A stretch of 64,000 nucleotides of DNA from Oxalobacteraceae bacterium (GTDB lineage Bacteria; Pseudomonadota; Gammaproteobacteria; Burkholderiales; Burkholderiaceae_D). Below the pieces are notes generated by a model. It had not been told where the DNA came from, did not search any database, and saw nothing but the letters and a program-made list of their open reading frames with translations. The stretch is taken from the NCBI GenBank assembly GCA_947374865.1, contig CANCDR010000013.1, positions 1 to 64,000 of the forward strand, written 5' to 3'. A program made the translations under genes and the position numbers. Below are positions 42,936 through 49,942 of the stretch, one piece after another (position 1 is the stretch's first letter; every line of letters begins with the position of its first letter).

Positions 42936-44738
42936 CTATTTTTTTGGTGTGCTGCTATCGTGGTGTGGATGGCCGTGATGGCTATGATCGTGTTGATCGT
43001 CATGGCTGTGGCTGTGACCGTCACCATGGCTATGGGAATGACCATGATCGTGGCCGTGAGCATGACTGTGGCTATGGGTTTTGACATGCGGCCGGTACTT
43101 CAGGTCGCTGCGGGCATTACCTAGCGGCGTGCGGGGATCCTGGCTAAACACCAGCGACTTCACCGTGACCGGCACGGTTTGCGACGGCATGCGGATACGA
43201 CCCAGGTCAATGTAATCAAAATCCCACAGCACGATGCCATCAATGACCAGAATTTCGCTGGCGATGTCCATTTCTTGGCGCAGTAGTACGCCCAGGGTAT
43301 GCGCCAGATCGCCATCCAGAATCAGGTACAGCGGCAGTTTCTGCGCCAGTGTGCTGGCCATAGCCTGCACAATACCAGAGGCAAACGCGGCAATGCGCGG
43401 ATACGACGGTGGGCCGGTCCAGCGGAAAGCCAGCGCGACTTCAGTCTCGCCTTCGACCAGATCGAACAGCTTGTAATGATCACGGATGGCTTGTGCGACT
43501 TCGGCGGCGTTGATCTCGGCTGTGCATTCGTAGGCCGGCTGCAGCACCTGCAGATTACGACGCGGCAGAAGTTTGCCCGGACTGGAGATGTACGTCGTAT
43601 TACCGCTCAACTGTACCGAATATTCGGAAGCACCCAGCGCCGTGGCACGAATGCATTCACCCGCCGGCATCAAAGGCCACGGCAAGGCACCCGCTGCCAG
43701 TTTGGCTTGCAGCGCACTGCCGAACAGTCGCCCCATGTCGTTAAAATCACGCGTTTCGCGGCCATACACGTACTCACCCACCCCACCGGAAAACATCAGA
43801 CCCTCAATCGGACCCAGATCGTCCATCGGATCGGTCAGGTATAAATGTTCGATCGCATGCGGAATCGGCTGTGCGCTCACGGCAGCGATCAGGGCATCGG
43901 CCATCCAATCCGCGACAGTTTGCATGTCGGCCGCGCTGGCATGATCACCCAGCTGCCAGGAAAAGCCTGCTTCACGCGCCAGATGCTGACCCGCCGGATC
44001 GAGACGGATAATCTTACGGTCTGCATCGACCACCATCAGCCGCCCACCAAGATGGACAGCCGCGGTCGCGCGAACCTTGCCGCCTTCGAGCAGGGCCAGC
44101 TTGGTCGTTCCGCCACCGATGTCAATATTGAGGATGCGCTTACCACTGTCATGCGATAGTCTGGCTGCGCCTGAACCATAGGCGGCCAGCATGGATTCCA
44201 TATGATGGCCGGCGGTCGCACACACAAACTCACCGCCCTGCTCGGCCAAGACGGCTGAAATCGCCTGCGCATTATCCCGCCGCAGTGCTTCACCGGTCAG
44301 GATCACCGCACCGGTGTCGATATCATCCGGATGCAGACCAGCCGCCTGATAGGCCGCATCAATAATACGGCCAAGACCGGCTTCATCGATGCGCGTCTCG
44401 CTTTGGTATGGCGTGAGGGAGACCGGTGACTGAAACAAGGTCTCGCGCGCCACGACAAAATAACGGCTGGATAAATCTTCGCCCATGCGACGCAGCTTGA
44501 TGCGCGAGAAAACCACCTGGGTACCGGACGAACCGATGTCAATCCCCACGCTGACTAAGGAAACATGATCCTGCTGCCAGACCGGGTTATCTTCCAGCGC
44601 GCCTTCAACGGCATCGAAGTCGTCGTGATCGTGGTCGGCCTCTTCACCTTCCTCGTGCACATGGTTGAACTCTTCACCGTATTGGTGATCGGTCATGTTG
44701 TGGCTGCGTTTGGCTGATGGGTCTTGGTTATCCGGCAT
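42936..44738 (-). CDS. EutA-like ASKHA ATPase with His-rich ends, paralogue 1
   Basis: 600 residues from the ATG at 44738; a start at 44789 is possible but adds a non-family extension. The family match to EutA, the factor that reactivates ethanolamine ammonia-lyase by exchanging damaged cobalamin, is clear: SVGIDIGSSGTQVVFSRI (phosphate 1), DTGAVILTGEALRRDNA, LNIDIGGGTTKLALLEGG (phosphate 2), GLMFSGGVGEYVYG (adenosine), and DYIDLGRIRMPSQTVPVTVKS at the end of the core. Unlike EutA, it has an acidic His-containing N-terminal segment (HVHEEGEEADHDHDDFD) and a C-terminal tail of about 45 residues that is about half His, a probable metal-binding tail. No EutB or EutC is in the window. It follows the decarboxylase-like gene by 68 bases. 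Confidence 0.9.
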   Translation of the reverse strand: MPDNQDPSAKRSHNMTDHQYGEEFNHVHEEGEEADHDHDDFDAVEGALEDNPVWQQDHVSLVSVGIDIGSSGTQVVFSRIKLRRMGEDLSSRYFVVARETLFQSPVSLTPYQSETRIDEAGLGRIIDAAYQAAGLHPDDIDTGAVILTGEALRRDNAQAISAVLAEQGGEFVCATAGHHMESMLAAYGSGAARLSHDSGKRILNIDIGGGTTKLALLEGGKVRATAAVHLGGRLMVVDADRKIIRLDPAGQHLAREAGFSWQLGDHASAADMQTVADWMADALIAAVSAQPIPHAIEHLYLTDPMDDLGPIEGLMFSGGVGEYVYGRETRDFNDMGRLFGSALQAKLAAGALPWPLMPAGECIRATALGASEYSVQLSGNTTYISSPGKLLPRRNLQVLQPAYECTAEINAAEVAQAIRDHYKLFDLVEGETEVALAFRWTGPPSYPRIAAFASGIVQAMASTLAQKLPLYLILDGDLAHTLGVLLRQEMDIASEILVIDGIVLWDFDYIDLGRIRMPSQTVPVTVKSLVFSQDPRTPLGNARSDLKYRPHVKTHSHSHAHGHDHGHSHSHGDGHSHSHDDQHDHSHHGHPHHDSSTPKK

Positions 44739-44806
44739 GGTGCATTCTCTTGGGTTCAATCTGTTCTGGGGTGGCAGGGCTTGGGCCATGGTGCATCAAC
44801 AATGCT

Positions 44807-45796
44807 TTAAATCTTGAATGATTCCAGCGTCTCCGGCGCAAACAGCTGCTCCGGCGTGAGCAAATGCTTGGACAAGCCCTGTTCAAAGGAATAGCGCAGG
44901 AAGGTCGACAAGGTCTGTTTATTTTTTTCAAACCCATACGGCCAGAAATCATCGCCCATCTCGCGGCGTGCTTCTTCTACGTGCGCTGTCAGCCATGGCA
45001 GCATGGTTTTCAGTGCCGCCGTTTCGTACAGATCTTTATAGGTCTCTTGCTGCGCTTCGCAGAAAGCCTTGTAAAGTGATTGGGCAATCCAGCGGTTCTG
45101 TTCATACACTTCACGCCGGATCACCACCGTGTGCATGATCGGAAAAATACCGGTACGACGGAAATAGTCCTGCTCGACTGGCACAAAATCTTCAAACAGA
45201 CGCTTGACCTTGCCGCCGCTGGTATGAAACGAGGATGGCATACGTGCCGTGTACAAGGCGTCGATTTCACCCGATGCCAGCATGGCCGACAGCGTCTGCG
45301 TTGGACCGATCGGCTGCACCTTAATATCCGGCGGCAGATCGAGCTTGAGTTTTTCTGAACGGTTTGGCTCTTCTTCGCCGCCGGTAAAGTAGGTCACGCT
45401 ATTGACCGGCACGCCATATTCGTCAGACAGCACACCGCGAATCCAAACCGGTGCCGTCATCTGGTATTCCGGATTGCCGATGCGTTTGCCGATCAGGTCT
45501 TTGGGTTCTTTGATGCCGCTGTTGGCATTCACGTAAATACAGGAATGACGGAAAAAGCGCGAAGGGAAAATCGGAATCGCAATGAAAGGACTATCCTTGA
45601 ACAGCGACACGGTATACGACGACAGCGACATTTCGGCGACATCAAATTCGCGGTTACGCAGCATGCGGAAGAAGGTTTCCTCGACCGGCATGTTTAAATA
45701 ATTCAGGTCGATGCCATCCGGCTGGGTGCGGCCTTCCAGCAAACTACGGGTACGGTCATAATTCCAGCAGCCGAAGCTCAGTCTCAGTTTAGACAT
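44807..45796 (-). CDS. 4,5-dihydroxyphthalate decarboxylase (Pht5-type) or close relative
   Basis: 329 residues, no signal peptide. The sequence LRLSFGCWNYDRTRSLLEGR, then YLNMPVEETFFRMLRNREFD, VAEMSLSSYTVSLF, SGIKEPKDLIGKRIGNPEYQ, YFTGGEEEPNRSEKL and IFPIMHTVVIRREVYEQNRW are the blocks I associate with proteins annotated as 4,5-dihydroxyphthalate decarboxylase. It would convert 4,5-dihydroxyphthalate to protocatechuate. It sits with the reductase, EutA-like and class II aldolase-family genes. The more divergent copy at 8585-9532 is its paralogue. A cytoplasmic ligand-binding role is the alternative. Confidence 0.85.
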   Translation of the reverse strand: MSKLRLSFGCWNYDRTRSLLEGRTQPDGIDLNYLNMPVEETFFRMLRNREFDVAEMSLSSYTVSLFKDSPFIAIPIFPSRFFRHSCIYVNANSGIKEPKDLIGKRIGNPEYQMTAPVWIRGVLSDEYGVPVNSVTYFTGGEEEPNRSEKLKLDLPPDIKVQPIGPTQTLSAMLASGEIDALYTARMPSSFHTSGGKVKRLFEDFVPVEQDYFRRTGIFPIMHTVVIRREVYEQNRWIAQSLYKAFCEAQQETYKDLYETAALKTMLPWLTAHVEEARREMGDDFWPYGFEKNKQTLSTFLRYSFEQGLSKHLLTPEQLFAPETLESFKI

Positions 45797-45826
45797 AGTG
45801 ATTTCACTCTTAAAAGTTGATGCAAT

Positions 45827-46849
45827 TTAATAGAAGGCGTCGTAATGCACCTGCGTGCCGGGCACTTTCTGTTCCATCAGCATGCGTTGCACCGCCTGCG
45901 CCATGGCCGGTGGGCCGGCGAAATAAATTTCATGCTCTGCCAGCGACGCACCGAGTACCTGCTGCGCAAGTTCATGCACAAAGCCGACTGCCCCGGGCCA
46001 TGCTGCTGCGCTATCGGCATCAGGCATGGAAATAATCGGATGAAAGAAGAAGCGCTCGCCGTAACCCGGCAAGGCTGCCAGCATGTCTTCACCGCAGATG
46101 TCACGCGCTGCACGGCCGCCATAAAACAGATGCAGCTTCACGCCTGCCATTGTCGGGTCAGCCGCGACACCGCGCGCAATCGATACTACCGGCGCCAGAC
46201 CTGAGCCACCGGCGATACAGGCGATGTCTCGACCGCTCTCCGGGCGCAGATATGCCAGACCATACGGGCCATCAATCTGCAGGCTGTCGCCGACTTTAAT
46301 CTGCTCGAACAACGCACCGGTGCCGGCACCGCCTGGCATGCGCTTGATCTGAAAATGCCAGCCCGACGCATCGTGCGCCAGGTTCGACATGGAGTAAGCA
46401 CGTCCACCTTCGACGCCGGGGAAATGCAATAAGGCATACTGACCCGGCAAAAAATCGACCGGCGTCTGGAGCGCAAAACGGAACTCACGCATATCGTGCG
46501 TCAGTTCCACGACTTCGCTCAGGGTGGCGCTGAATTTTTGCGGCAGACATTGGCTTTCGTATTGCACCGCTGGCCGCGCCTTGACGACGCAATCCGATCC
46601 GGGACGCGACTGGCAGCCCAGCACACGATTTCGTCCGCGATCACGCTCTGAGAGCGCAGGCGCCTCTGGCCAGGCCGAATCGACCTCACCACTGATGAGT
46701 TCGATTTTGCAGGTCCCGCAGGAACCCACATTGCATTCATAAGGCATGCCGATACCGGCGCGCAAAGCAGCGCGCAAGATGGTGTCATCGGATGCGCAGG
46801 GAAAAGTAGCCTGGCTATCCGCGAGGGTAATGGTAAACAGGTCAGCGAT
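45827..46849 (-). CDS. Ferredoxin-NAD(P)H-type oxidoreductase (2Fe-2S + FAD/NAD) with unclear start
   Basis: About 340 residues if it starts at the ATC at 46849, 6 bases after GGAG. The N-terminal plant-type ferredoxin domain has GMPYECNVGSCGTCKIEL and a fourth Cys in RVLGCQSRPGSDC; then a FAD-binding domain (LPGQYALLHFPGVEGGRAYSMSN) and NAD-binding domain (CIAGGSGLAPVVSIARG, HEIYFAGPPAMAQAV). The coding frame clearly continues upstream of the first TTG (46777) as FTITLADSQATFPCASDDTI, which is the first strand of the ferredoxin fold, but there is no ATG, GTG or TTG up to the in-frame stop. It would pass electrons from NAD(P)H to the Rieske ferredoxin or oxygenases. Confidence 0.88.
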   Translation of the reverse strand: MADLFTITLADSQATFPCASDDTILRAALRAGIGMPYECNVGSCGTCKIELISGEVDSAWPEAPALSERDRGRNRVLGCQSRPGSDCVVKARPAVQYESQCLPQKFSATLSEVVELTHDMREFRFALQTPVDFLPGQYALLHFPGVEGGRAYSMSNLAHDASGWHFQIKRMPGGAGTGALFEQIKVGDSLQIDGPYGLAYLRPESGRDIACIAGGSGLAPVVSIARGVAADPTMAGVKLHLFYGGRAARDICGEDMLAALPGYGERFFFHPIISMPDADSAAAWPGAVGFVHELAQQVLGASLAEHEIYFAGPPAMAQAVQRMLMEQKVPGTQVHYDAFY

Positions 46850-46944
46850 GATCGTCTCCGGGCGGTGAATGGGTAGATAACTTTATAAAACCAAAACTTA
46901 CCAGTGCCAGCCGATCCCGCCTTCAACCACCCGCCGAAATACAA

Positions 46945-47760
46945 TCAGTTTGGGCGGAATAGTCGTGTTCCTCGCAAAGGCTGATAGCCCAGACGAGCGG
47001 AAATGGCGTCGGCAGCACTGACGACATCCGGTGCAAAGGTCGTCAACACTTTTTTAGTGAGACGCTGCGCCGGTCCTGCAATACTCGTGGCGGCGATGAC
47101 CAGTCCTGCATAATCGCGCACCGGGGCGGCCAGACTGCGCACACCCAATTCATTTTCTTCATCAGCGACAGCATAGCCGCGTGTGCGAATCGTCGCTAAT
47201 TCCTGCCGAAATGCTTCCGGATCGACGATGGTATTGGAGGTGCGCTCAATCACGCCATCCGCCAATAAACGGTCAATCACTTCGGCCGGCTGAAAGGCCA
47301 GCATCACCTTACCGGCGGCGGTCGCATGCGCTGGTTTGCGCATACCCACGTCGAGCGTCATGCGAATCGCCTGCTTACTTTCAAGCGTATTGATGTACAC
47401 AATACTGCTGTGATCGAGAATCGCTAAGTGCACTGTCTCGCCGGTCTTTTCACGCAAGGCCATCAGGAATGGCTTGGCCTCGCTGGAAAAATCCATCTTG
47501 CGGCGTACCAGTGAACCCAGCTCAAAGACCACCAGACCCAAACGATATTTACCCGTTTCCGCATTTTGCTCCAGCATCCCAGCGTCGATCAGGGTACTGG
47601 CCAGCCGATGCACAGTACTCTTTGGCAGCAGCAGGCGTTTACCCAGATCGCTGATGCCAATTTCATAATCATCGTCCGAGAAAACCTTGATCAGACGGAT
47701 CGCATTGGCGACCGAAGACAGGCGTGTTTTTGGTTTGGCGATTTTGGTCTTGCGTTCCAT
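46945..47760 (-). CDS. IclR-family transcriptional regulator
   Basis: 271 residues from the ATG at 47760 (GAGGA ribosome site); a start at 47802 would place the operator inside the coding region. The N-terminal winged helix-turn-helix is SVANAIRLIKVFSDDDYEIG, then LLLPKSTVHRLASTLIDAGM; the C-terminal effector domain has HATAAGKVMLAFQPAEVID and GYAVADEENELGVRSLAAPV. IclR proteins often control aromatic-acid catabolism with a pathway metabolite as signal. A variant of the repeated palindrome sits 14 bases before the ATG (autoregulation). It is the only transcription factor of the usual catabolic classes in the window, so it is the likely master regulator. Confidence 0.92.
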   Translation of the reverse strand: MERKTKIAKPKTRLSSVANAIRLIKVFSDDDYEIGISDLGKRLLLPKSTVHRLASTLIDAGMLEQNAETGKYRLGLVVFELGSLVRRKMDFSSEAKPFLMALREKTGETVHLAILDHSSIVYINTLESKQAIRMTLDVGMRKPAHATAAGKVMLAFQPAEVIDRLLADGVIERTSNTIVDPEAFRQELATIRTRGYAVADEENELGVRSLAAPVRDYAGLVIAATSIAGPAQRLTKKVLTTFAPDVVSAADAISARLGYQPLRGTRLFRPN

Positions 47761-47773
47761 TGTAAGGATCCTC

Positions 47774-47790
47774 TTTCCGTTATGCAGAAC
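47774..47790. promoter_or_regulatory. 17-base palindromic operator, site 4 (imperfect)
   Basis: TTTCC-GTTATGC-AGAAC, one mismatch from the GTTCC-N7-RGAAC pattern, ending 14 bases before the IclR-family start. The position suggests autoregulation by steric block. Confidence 0.55.
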
Positions 47791-47823
47791 GAAGTTTAAC
47801 AATTTCTGATCAAAATTTCAATG

Positions 47824-47867
47824 AAGTCGCCTTCAAGTCGCCTTCAAGTCACCGTCAAGTCGCCACA
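47824..47867. repeat. 11-base tandem repeat at the end of the Ni/Co transporter gene
   Basis: Four units of AAGTCGCCTTC and variants (47824-47834, 47835-47845, 47846-47856, 47857-47867). The last units contain the transporter stop codon. Units 1 and 2 are identical; 3 and 4 carry substitutions. Function unknown, perhaps slippage. Confidence 0.7.
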
Positions 47868-48682
47868 GCCGCCAAGACCGGCATCGGCCTGGAGAGCCTG
47901 AGCGCCAGAATAAAACTAGCGCACAGAATCAATACCAAACCGCCACTCATCAGCAAATTCGCATCCTCCAACATGGCGGAAAACGCCGGCGCAAAATATT
48001 TTGCAATACCAAGCAAAGCAATCACGATACTCAAAAAGCCGATCGACAGCCCCATGACGCGCGAGGCGATCAGCGCACGCTGATTGGTTTGACGCAGCAG
48101 TCGCGCGATCCAAAGTCCATTCACACCATCGGTAATCATCATGCCGACCATGAACAACACACCAAGGCCAATCGAAAACAGATAGCCAGATAAATTCGAC
48201 GCCGTTAAAGCAAACAAGGCCGTCTGGCTGATGGTGTCAAACGAGAGCGCAAACGCTGCGCCCACCGCCGCAATGACCGCTGGATGATTGGTCTGCGTGA
48301 AGCGGCGCATGAAGCGTCCCAGCAAACCGACCGCATGCACCGCTTCATCATGCGGCGCGCGAAACACTTCGCGCAGATTGACGATGCCGAGTAACAGCAG
48401 AAAAGTAATCGAAATCCAGGTCCCCAGATCTTCCAGCCAGACCGGTGCCGACCAGCTGCTCGCGCTGAGTGCTACGACCGCTGCGACGAGCGTGACGACC
48501 ATGCCATGTCCGAGCGAAAACAAAAAACCCGACCAGCGCGAAAGACGCGGCCGACGTTGCGCATTAAAACGTGTCATCCCGTCGATGGTCGCCAGGTGAT
48601 CGGGATCCATGCCGTGCTTAATGCCGAGGAAAAAAACTACCAGCACCAGACCGAGCCAGTCATTTGGCAATGATGCGCTCAT
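47855..48682 (-). CDS. Nickel/cobalt transporter-like membrane protein (NiCoT family)
   Basis: 275 residues from the ATG at 48682; a longer frame to 48802 would overlap the preceding gene. Seven to eight hydrophobic segments. The metal-binding motif is FFLGIKHGMDPDHLATIDGM, the NiCoT HX4DH pattern (classical form RHAxDADHI), followed by LFSLGHGMVVTLVA. Later ISQTALFALTASN and MMITDGVNGLWIARLL complete the family pattern. It follows binding protein 6 by 34 bases and probably shares its promoter. Import of Ni2+ or Co2+ would supply a metal enzyme of the pathway or the EutA/cobalamin-type system. Confidence 0.82.
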   Translation of the reverse strand: MSASLPNDWLGLVLVVFFLGIKHGMDPDHLATIDGMTRFNAQRRPRLSRWSGFLFSLGHGMVVTLVAAVVALSASSWSAPVWLEDLGTWISITFLLLLGIVNLREVFRAPHDEAVHAVGLLGRFMRRFTQTNHPAVIAAVGAAFALSFDTISQTALFALTASNLSGYLFSIGLGVLFMVGMMITDGVNGLWIARLLRQTNQRALIASRVMGLSIGFLSIVIALLGIAKYFAPAFSAMLEDANLLMSGGLVLILCASFILALRLSRPMPVLAAVAT

Positions 48683-48716
48683 GCTGTGTCGCCCTGCGAA
48701 ACCTGCGAGACGTGCG

Positions 48717-49826
48717 TCATTTCGATCCCATAAAAAGCGTATCCCAGAGTTTTTCCCACTTTTCGCTCTCGTCCAACACGGTCGCTGTATCGAGCATGAC
48801 AAAAGGCGAAATCGACAGGTTTGTTTTTACCTTCATGCTGGTCGGAACCCGACCCATGGCGTTAAATAATTCCTGGCCTTCGGGCGATAAAACGAATTCA
48901 GAAAACAGCAACGCGGCATGCGGATGCGGGGCATTTTTTGTCACCGCGATCGCGACTGCCTTGGCCACTACGGGCTCAACAGGCGCCCAGTCAATCGGTC
49001 CGCCGCGCCGCTTGAGCGACTCGACTTCGGTGTTATAAACAGTCAGTGCGACCGGCACCTCGCCGATACCGACCATCTCGGCTAACAGGATATGACTTTT
49101 ACGCACATCCGGCTTTTGCTCCGCCAGTTTTTCAAATAATTTGGTACCGCGCTCGACGCCCAATTTTTTAATGACCGTGGCCATCCAGTCCGCATCAGTC
49201 GCTTCGAGGCCAAGTTTGCCTTTCCATTTAGGGTCGGCAAAACCTTCCAGATGCTTGGGTAAATCTTCGCGCTTGATCTTGTTGGTGTTGTAGGCCACAA
49301 CGTAGTAATTGAGGCGGTCGGAAATCCATAAGCGATTTGGCCCGATGGCCGCGGGTGGCAAGTCCGCAAAATAGGGACTGTAAAATTCTGCCAGCAGCTT
49401 TTCTCTGGCGAGCGTTTCCATTTCCGGCGTGTTGGTTTCGACAACATCCACCGTAAAGCGCTTGGCCTGACCTTCGGTCAAAACACGCTGCAAGACCGTA
49501 CCGCTAACCGCCCGCCACAGTTCGACTTTGACGCCTGTCTTTTTTTCAAATGCTTTCGCCAGCGGCGTCGACTCCTTGGTCGCCAAGGACGTATAGACGA
49601 CGACGGAACCTTCCGCACGGGCTTTTTCCAGCAAGCGGGCATCACGATCAGCGCCCCGATACAGGTAGATCGCTTCGTTTTTTCCTTGCTGCGCACAGGC
49701 TGGCTGCAAGCTCAACAACGCAGCCAAGCCAGTGCCAAGAGCGAACAAAAATGCGCGTAACGGTGAGCGCTGCGTGCAAAGCAAGCCAGCGATTCGGGGA
49801 ATGCAAAAAAGACTAAAACGCTTCAT
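48717..49826 (-). CDS. FbpA-like extracellular solute-binding protein 6
   Basis: 369 residues from the ATG at 49826, with a GGAGATCACC ribosome site; the open frame to 49934 would include the operator. A long signal region (SPLRAFLFALGTGLAALLSL) is followed by YRGADRDARLLEKARAEGSV, KKTGVKVELWRAVSGTVLQR, DPKWKGKLGLEATDADWMAT and HPHAALLFSEFVLSPEGQ. Most similar to binding protein 3. It is in its own unit with the Ni/Co transporter, about 8 kb from the permease, with operator site 5 upstream. Co-location with a metal transporter raises the possibility that the ligand is a metal chelate. Confidence 0.88.
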   Translation of the reverse strand: MKRFSLFCIPRIAGLLCTQRSPLRAFLFALGTGLAALLSLQPACAQQGKNEAIYLYRGADRDARLLEKARAEGSVVVYTSLATKESTPLAKAFEKKTGVKVELWRAVSGTVLQRVLTEGQAKRFTVDVVETNTPEMETLAREKLLAEFYSPYFADLPPAAIGPNRLWISDRLNYYVVAYNTNKIKREDLPKHLEGFADPKWKGKLGLEATDADWMATVIKKLGVERGTKLFEKLAEQKPDVRKSHILLAEMVGIGEVPVALTVYNTEVESLKRRGGPIDWAPVEPVVAKAVAIAVTKNAPHPHAALLFSEFVLSPEGQELFNAMGRVPTSMKVKTNLSISPFVMLDTATVLDESEKWEKLWDTLFMGSK

Positions 49827-49915
49827 GGTGATCTCCATTCGGTCTCGGTGAGCCGCTTTTTTTATGCCATCGTATTGTAGGTTGAAATGCCTGATATCGC
49901 AATAAATGAAACGTA

Positions 49916-49932
49916 GTTCCGTATATAAGAAC
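49916..49932. promoter_or_regulatory. 17-base palindromic operator, site 5
   Basis: GTTCC-GTATATA-AGAAC, 90 bases upstream of binding protein 6, between it and the EutA-like gene that ends at 49943. It implies that binding protein 6 and the Ni/Co transporter have their own regulated promoter. Confidence 0.7.
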
Positions 49933-49942
49933 AACGGTTTAT

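Noticed and set aside
42936-43080. Short repeats that could be read as a CRISPR-like or satellite array
   Set aside because: They are His codons (CAT/CAC with GGC or GAC) of the EutA-like tail, with no spacers; no CRISPR array was found anywhere in the window.
47855-48802. Longer reading of the Ni/Co transporter to 48802
   Set aside because: The extra 40 residues are non-hydrophobic, overlap the preceding gene, and the family starts at the ATG at 48682.
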